Positions 30,731 to 33,803 of a stretch of DNA of 33,803 bases are shown here, piece after piece; position 1 is the stretch's first letter, and each line of letters starts with the position of its first letter. The stretch comes from Devosia sp. (GTDB lineage Bacteria; Pseudomonadota; Alphaproteobacteria; Rhizobiales; Devosiaceae): the NCBI RefSeq assembly GCF_028290625.1, contig NZ_JAQGJM010000006.1, positions 1 through 33,803 of the forward strand, in the 5' to 3' direction. The translations under genes and the position numbers were made by a program. A model generated the notes under the pieces. It was given only the letters and a program-made list of their open reading frames with translations. It made no database searches and was not told the origin of the DNA.

Positions 30731-33076
30731 TTGCGAGCATCTGATCCATTCCGGCCTTTGCCCGGCCTAGCTCCGAACCAGGATAACGGGGACTTTGGCG
30801 GAGACGCCGCACCGCAGCTAGAGCTGGCAGAGCCTGAACGCCTGCTACGCATCGCCGGCCGTATGGCTCGTCTGGGCGGCTGGCGCGTCGATCTCCACCC
30901 GACCCGGCTGAGCTGGAGCCCGGAAACGACCGAGATCCATGAGGAGGCCCCAAATGTCTCTCCGAGTGTCCAGCAGGGACTAAGTTACTATGCGCTCGAG
31001 CACCAGCCGACGATCCGCAGAGCCGTCGCCGACTGTGTCGAAAACGGCATATCTTTCGATGAGGTGCTGCAACTGGTCACCGCCAAGGGCAACCGCATCT
31101 GGGTTCGCTCAATCGGCGAAGCCGTCCGCGACGGTACCGGAACTATCGTGGCCGTCGAGGGGGCGTTCCAGGACATCTCCCAACTTGTCGCCATGCGCGA
31201 TGAAGCCAACTCCCTCGCCCGGCGACTGCGCCAGACACTGGAGAGCATCAGTGATGCCTTCTTCCTGCTGGACAAGGACTGGCGGTTTTCGTTCGTCAAC
31301 GGCCAAGCCGAAAGACTTCTGGGGCGCCAGCGGGACGAGCTGGAGGGGCGGACAATCTGGACCGAATTTCCCCAAGCGGTGGGGAGCAGCTTTGAGACCA
31401 GTTATCGAGAGGCCGTTCGGGATGGCCATGCAGTGCGGTTCCAAGAGTATTTTCCGCCTCTCCAGGCTTGGTTCGACGTCGATGCCTATCCCACGCCGGA
31501 GGGGCTGGCCGTCTATTTCCGTGACATATCGCGGCGAAAACAAGCCGAGGAAGAGGTCCGGATCAGCAACGAACGGTTTCTACTCGTCGCGCAGGCAACC
31601 AATGACGTGATCTGGGATTGGGACCTCGTCGGCAACATCCTCTGGTGGAATGAAAACTTCAAAACGCTGTTCGACTACGACCCTGCCGAAGTGGAACCGG
31701 GTCCGGAATCGTGGATGTATCGCATACATCCAGAAGACGCCGACCGGGTCATTGAAAGCATTCAAGCGGTCATCGACGGCACGGAGAAATCCTGGACCAG
31801 CGAATATCGGTTCCTGCACAATAACGGGCATGCGCTCAGCATCATTGACCGTGGCTCCGTCATCCGTGACGAGAGTGGCAGGGCCGTCCGGATGGTGGGC
31901 AGTATGCTGGATGTCACACCGCAGCGGGAGCTAGAGGGCCGTTTGCGGCAGGCGCAAAAACTGGAAGCGATGGGCCAGCTCTCGGGTGGCATCGCACACG
32001 ACTTCAACAACCTCCTGACCGTCATCCTGGGCAGTGCCGAACTTCTGTGCGACGAGCTGGAGAGCGGGCACCAGCCGCATCTCCTCGCCGAAATGATTTC
32101 GACCGCCGCTCAAAGGGGGGCGGAACTCACGAGCCGCTTACTGGCCTTCGGCCGCAAGCAGCCCCTCCAACCGCGCCAGCTCGAACTCAGCGGCCTTATC
32201 GCCGGCATGGAAGTCATGCTTGGTCGAACCCTGGGTGAGCACATCGATATCCAGGTCATCCGACCAGCAGGACTCTGGACGGTCGAGATCGATCCGGCTC
32301 TGCTGGAATCCGCTGTCCTCAACCTTGCGATCAACGCCCGCGACGCTATGAGCGAGAGCGGCCGACTGACGATCGCAATGGCCAATGCAACGCTCGATGC
32401 CAGTCAAGCGGTCTCGGGAGGGGACGTCCCGCCGGGGCAGTATGTGGTTCTCACGGTGTCGGATACCGGCCATGGTATTTCCCCGGCGGTGCTACCGCGC
32501 GTTTTTGAACCATTCTTCACGACCAAGGAGGTGGGCAAAGGATCCGGGTTGGGGCTGAGCATGGCGTATGGATTCGTCAGCCAATCCGGAGGCTACATCG
32601 GCGTCCATTCCGAGGTGGGCCGGGGAACGTCTGTCAGGCTCTATTTTCCGCGGTCCAGGAAGAAGGGTATGCCCGTGCCCGAGAACACGGTGCGCCAAGC
32701 GGTCAAGGGGCATGACGAGCTGATCTTGGTCGTAGAGGATGATGCGCTGGTTCGCAGCCACCTCACCGGCATGCTGGAGGGGCTTGGCTATCGCGTCCTT
32801 CAGGCTGCCGCGGGGAACCAGGCAATCGATATGCTTGCGGCCAATTCCCAGATCACGCTTCTTTTCACCGACGTGGTCATGCCGGGCGGCATGAATGGCG
32901 GAGAACTAGCGAAAAGGTCTCTAGAGTTGCGACCCGGCCTGAAGGTCCTCTTCACGTCGGGCTATGCCGACAACGTAATTGTGCATCATGGGCGCCTGGA
33001 CCAGGGGATCGACCTGTTGAGCAAACCCTATGATCGCGAGCAGTTGGCCACTAGGCTGCGGAAGGTACTGCGATAA
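30731..33076 (+). CDS. PAS-rich hybrid histidine kinase, TTG start
   Basis: The 781-residue protein has no membrane segment, so it is a cytosolic sensor kinase. Order of domains: PAS-like (about 35-150, ending GAFQDIS), PAS (about 165-268), PAS (about 280-398), dimerisation/phosphoacceptor with His423 (SGGIAHDFNNLL), ATPase with N-box NLAINARDAM (531-540), DTGHGIS (578-584) and GSGLGLS (604-610), then a receiver (about 664-780) with Asp714 (FTDVVMPGG) and the Lys of LSKPY. It belongs to the HWE/HisKA group in which the receiver regulates the kinase. The start is TTG 30731: AAGGAG lies 7 bases upstream and no ATG fits. It is 79 bp after the REC-EAL gene, whose receiver it may phosphorylate. 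Confidence 0.96.
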   Translation: MRASDPFRPLPGLAPNQDNGDFGGDAAPQLELAEPERLLRIAGRMARLGGWRVDLHPTRLSWSPETTEIHEEAPNVSPSVQQGLSYYALEHQPTIRRAVADCVENGISFDEVLQLVTAKGNRIWVRSIGEAVRDGTGTIVAVEGAFQDISQLVAMRDEANSLARRLRQTLESISDAFFLLDKDWRFSFVNGQAERLLGRQRDELEGRTIWTEFPQAVGSSFETSYREAVRDGHAVRFQEYFPPLQAWFDVDAYPTPEGLAVYFRDISRRKQAEEEVRISNERFLLVAQATNDVIWDWDLVGNILWWNENFKTLFDYDPAEVEPGPESWMYRIHPEDADRVIESIQAVIDGTEKSWTSEYRFLHNNGHALSIIDRGSVIRDESGRAVRMVGSMLDVTPQRELEGRLRQAQKLEAMGQLSGGIAHDFNNLLTVILGSAELLCDELESGHQPHLLAEMISTAAQRGAELTSRLLAFGRKQPLQPRQLELSGLIAGMEVMLGRTLGEHIDIQVIRPAGLWTVEIDPALLESAVLNLAINARDAMSESGRLTIAMANATLDASQAVSGGDVPPGQYVVLTVSDTGHGISPAVLPRVFEPFFTTKEVGKGSGLGLSMAYGFVSQSGGYIGVHSEVGRGTSVRLYFPRSRKKGMPVPENTVRQAVKGHDELILVVEDDALVRSHLTGMLEGLGYRVLQAAAGNQAIDMLAANSQITLLFTDVVMPGGMNGGELAKRSLELRPGLKVLFTSGYADNVIVHHGRLDQGIDLLSKPYDREQLATRLRKVLR

Positions 33077-33089
33077 GCCATCAAATCGG

Positions 33090-33467
33090 TTCCCGATTTC
33101 AGTCCTGCGGACGGACAAGCACCGTGACCTGGCATTGCTCGATCACAGTGACATTCCCGAGACCGAATATTACCAGCCAGAGAAAACTCAAGGCTTCGGA
33201 ATAGGCGAGCCGGTCACAGCCGTGGGTTATCCGGGCTTCGGTAAAGGAGACAGGATCAATGTCAGACCTGGTTTCGTTGCATCCTTCTTTGTCAGAAGCG
33301 CGGTCCGATACGTCGAAGTGACACAGAAACTGCTACAGGGCAGTTCCGGGGGGCCGCTCCTGGATTCCAGCGGCCGCGTGATTGCCGTCATTCACAAAGG
33401 TGGCCCGTTGATCGAAAGAGATCACGCAATCCATGTTGATGTGATCGCTCAGTGGGTTGCCGAATAG
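33090..33467 (+). pseudogene. Trypsin-like protease remnant, 5' end missing
   Basis: The frame encodes the C-terminal half of a trypsin-like serine protease. HRDLALL carries the catalytic-triad Asp region, GEPVTAVGYPGFG is typical, and LQGSSGGPLLD carries the catalytic Ser. The N-terminal half with the catalytic His is absent: the similarity begins about 14 bp after the kinase stop and no ATG or GTG start with a ribosome site is present. The reading frame continues backward into the kinase gene only by chance. It is most simply a gene truncated by a deletion or rearrangement next to the mobile element at the window's right end. It ends at a normal stop (33465-33467). Confidence 0.7.
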
Positions 33468-33546
33468 CGCTATTATCCCTGCTAGGGCGTTGGTGCATTC
33501 CCGCAACGTGAGAAGTCCGCTCCGAGCCCCAACGGTCGTTCCCGTC

Positions 33547-33563
33547 CGCATATTATGCGAATC
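33547..33563. repeat. Recurrent 17-mer palindromic motif
   Basis: CGCATATTATGCGAATC at 33547-33563 matches 3211-3227 (CGCATGTTATGCGAATC) at 16 of 17 positions, 30 kb apart. The core CGCATA-T-TATGCG is a 6-bp palindrome. Both copies sit in gene-free DNA near apparent rearrangement (inverted repeats on the left; protease remnant and IS110 on the right). They could be end or target sequences of a mobile element or a recombinase site; the function is unknown. Confidence 0.45.
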
Positions 33564-33614
33564 CGCAGGCCGCTTCGTTCAGACCACATTTGCAACTTAC
33601 CCAAAGATGGTGTA

Positions 33615-33703
33615 TCGCGGCGGCTGCCGGCGCGACCTGAGATCAGGAAGCTGCAGCCCCTTCATGTACGATGCTTGCGAGGTCGCACCTGACCTCTGCA
33701 TCG
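33615..33703 (+). ncRNA. Structured leader of IS110, candidate bridge RNA region
   Basis: The 254 bases between the protease remnant and the transposase hold no gene but fold strongly near their right end. TCGCGGCGG (33615-33623) pairs with CCGGCGCGA (33627-33635) at 8 of 9 positions. CCTGA-GA-TCAGG follows at 33636-33647. A two-tier hairpin pairs CGATGC (33669-33674) with GCATCG (33698-33703) and GAGGTC (33679-33684) with GACCTC (33691-33696), leaving an internal loop. In IS110-group elements the non-coding left end upstream of the transposase encodes a bridge RNA with guide-bearing internal loops. Position and shape fit, but the RNA boundaries and the element's left end are not determined. 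Confidence 0.4.
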
Positions 33704-33721
33704 AGGGAAGGAGCAACGGCG

Positions 33722-33803
33722 ATGGCACATTTCGTGGGACTGGACGTGTCGGTGTTGGAGACGGCGGTGTGCGTCGTCGATGAGGCTGGCAAGGTCGTTT
33801 GCG
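33722..33803 (+). mobile_element. IS110-family transposase, N-terminal part
   Basis: ATG 33722 has AAGGAG 8 bases upstream and runs open to the window edge (27 residues seen). The start MAHFVGLDVS, with Asp8 as the first acidic residue of the RuvC-like DEDD catalytic site, followed by an ETAVCVVDEAGKVV strand pair, is typical of the IS110 family N terminus. The transposase makes and joins DNA ends with help of an element-encoded RNA. The gene continues outside the window, so intactness cannot be judged. Confidence 0.8.

Noticed and set aside
1..33803. tRNA, rRNA, CRISPR array, prophage or replication origin
   Set aside because: Looked for cloverleaf-like stems, regularly spaced repeats, phage genes and origin-type repeats; none was seen by eye, although a tool scan would be more sensitive.

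Overview
The window is GC-rich DNA with alphaproteobacterial character. It has dense sugar-ABC operons with GTG/TTG starts, four-base start/stop overlaps and a GlxA-type regulator. A Hyphomicrobiales (Rhizobiales) soil bacterium is the best guess, perhaps Devosia-like. That placement is inference from gene style, because no rRNA, tRNA or marker gene is present.

Layout. Positions 1-3298 are a sparse, patchy segment: a secreted protein of unknown function, a possible Thr-rich leader peptide with a terminator, a 52-residue small protein, a lipoprotein, an unknown 118-residue protein and inverted repeats. Positions 3299-9783 are a redox block. It holds a GlxA/AraC-type regulator divergent from a short-chain dehydrogenase (SDR) and a quinone/enoyl-reductase-like protein. 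Facing these are an NTF2-like protein and a TetR-SDR-aldehyde dehydrogenase set with a clear palindromic operator. Positions 9857-15841 (minus strand) are a MalEFGK-type sugar uptake operon: isomerase, binding protein, two permeases, zinc dehydrogenase, ATPase. Just upstream, at 16020-17792, lies an unusual regulator that fuses a winged helix to a sugar-binding-protein domain. An exported alpha/beta hydrolase follows at 17867-19465. Positions 19582-25325 (minus strand) are a second, ribose-type sugar operon: isomerase, binding protein, Gfo/Idh/MocA oxidoreductase, double ATPase, permease. Divergent from it, at 25541-27942, are a ROK-family regulator and, overlapping it by 4 bp, a signal-peptide-less paralog of the operon's own periplasmic binding protein. 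Positions 28039-33076 are a signalling cluster: a degenerate GGDEF/EAL protein, a REC-EAL response regulator and a PAS-rich hybrid histidine kinase. The window ends with a protease remnant and the start of an IS110-family transposase preceded by a strongly folded non-coding stretch.

How they fit together. The two sugar operons have the same logic: import, then oxidation and isomerisation of an unidentified sugar or polyol. Each sits beside a regulator that appears to have recruited a transporter binding-protein fold as an intracellular ligand sensor. In one case this is by fusion (16020-17792). In the other it is a separate, translationally coupled cytosolic paralog paired with a ROK protein whose own sugar/zinc site has decayed (25541-27942). 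This is the strongest candidate for an under-described system here. Palindromes at 15876-15897 and 25433-25462 are candidate operators. Both binding-protein genes are followed by strong intercistronic hairpins, as expected for keeping binding-protein mRNA abundant.
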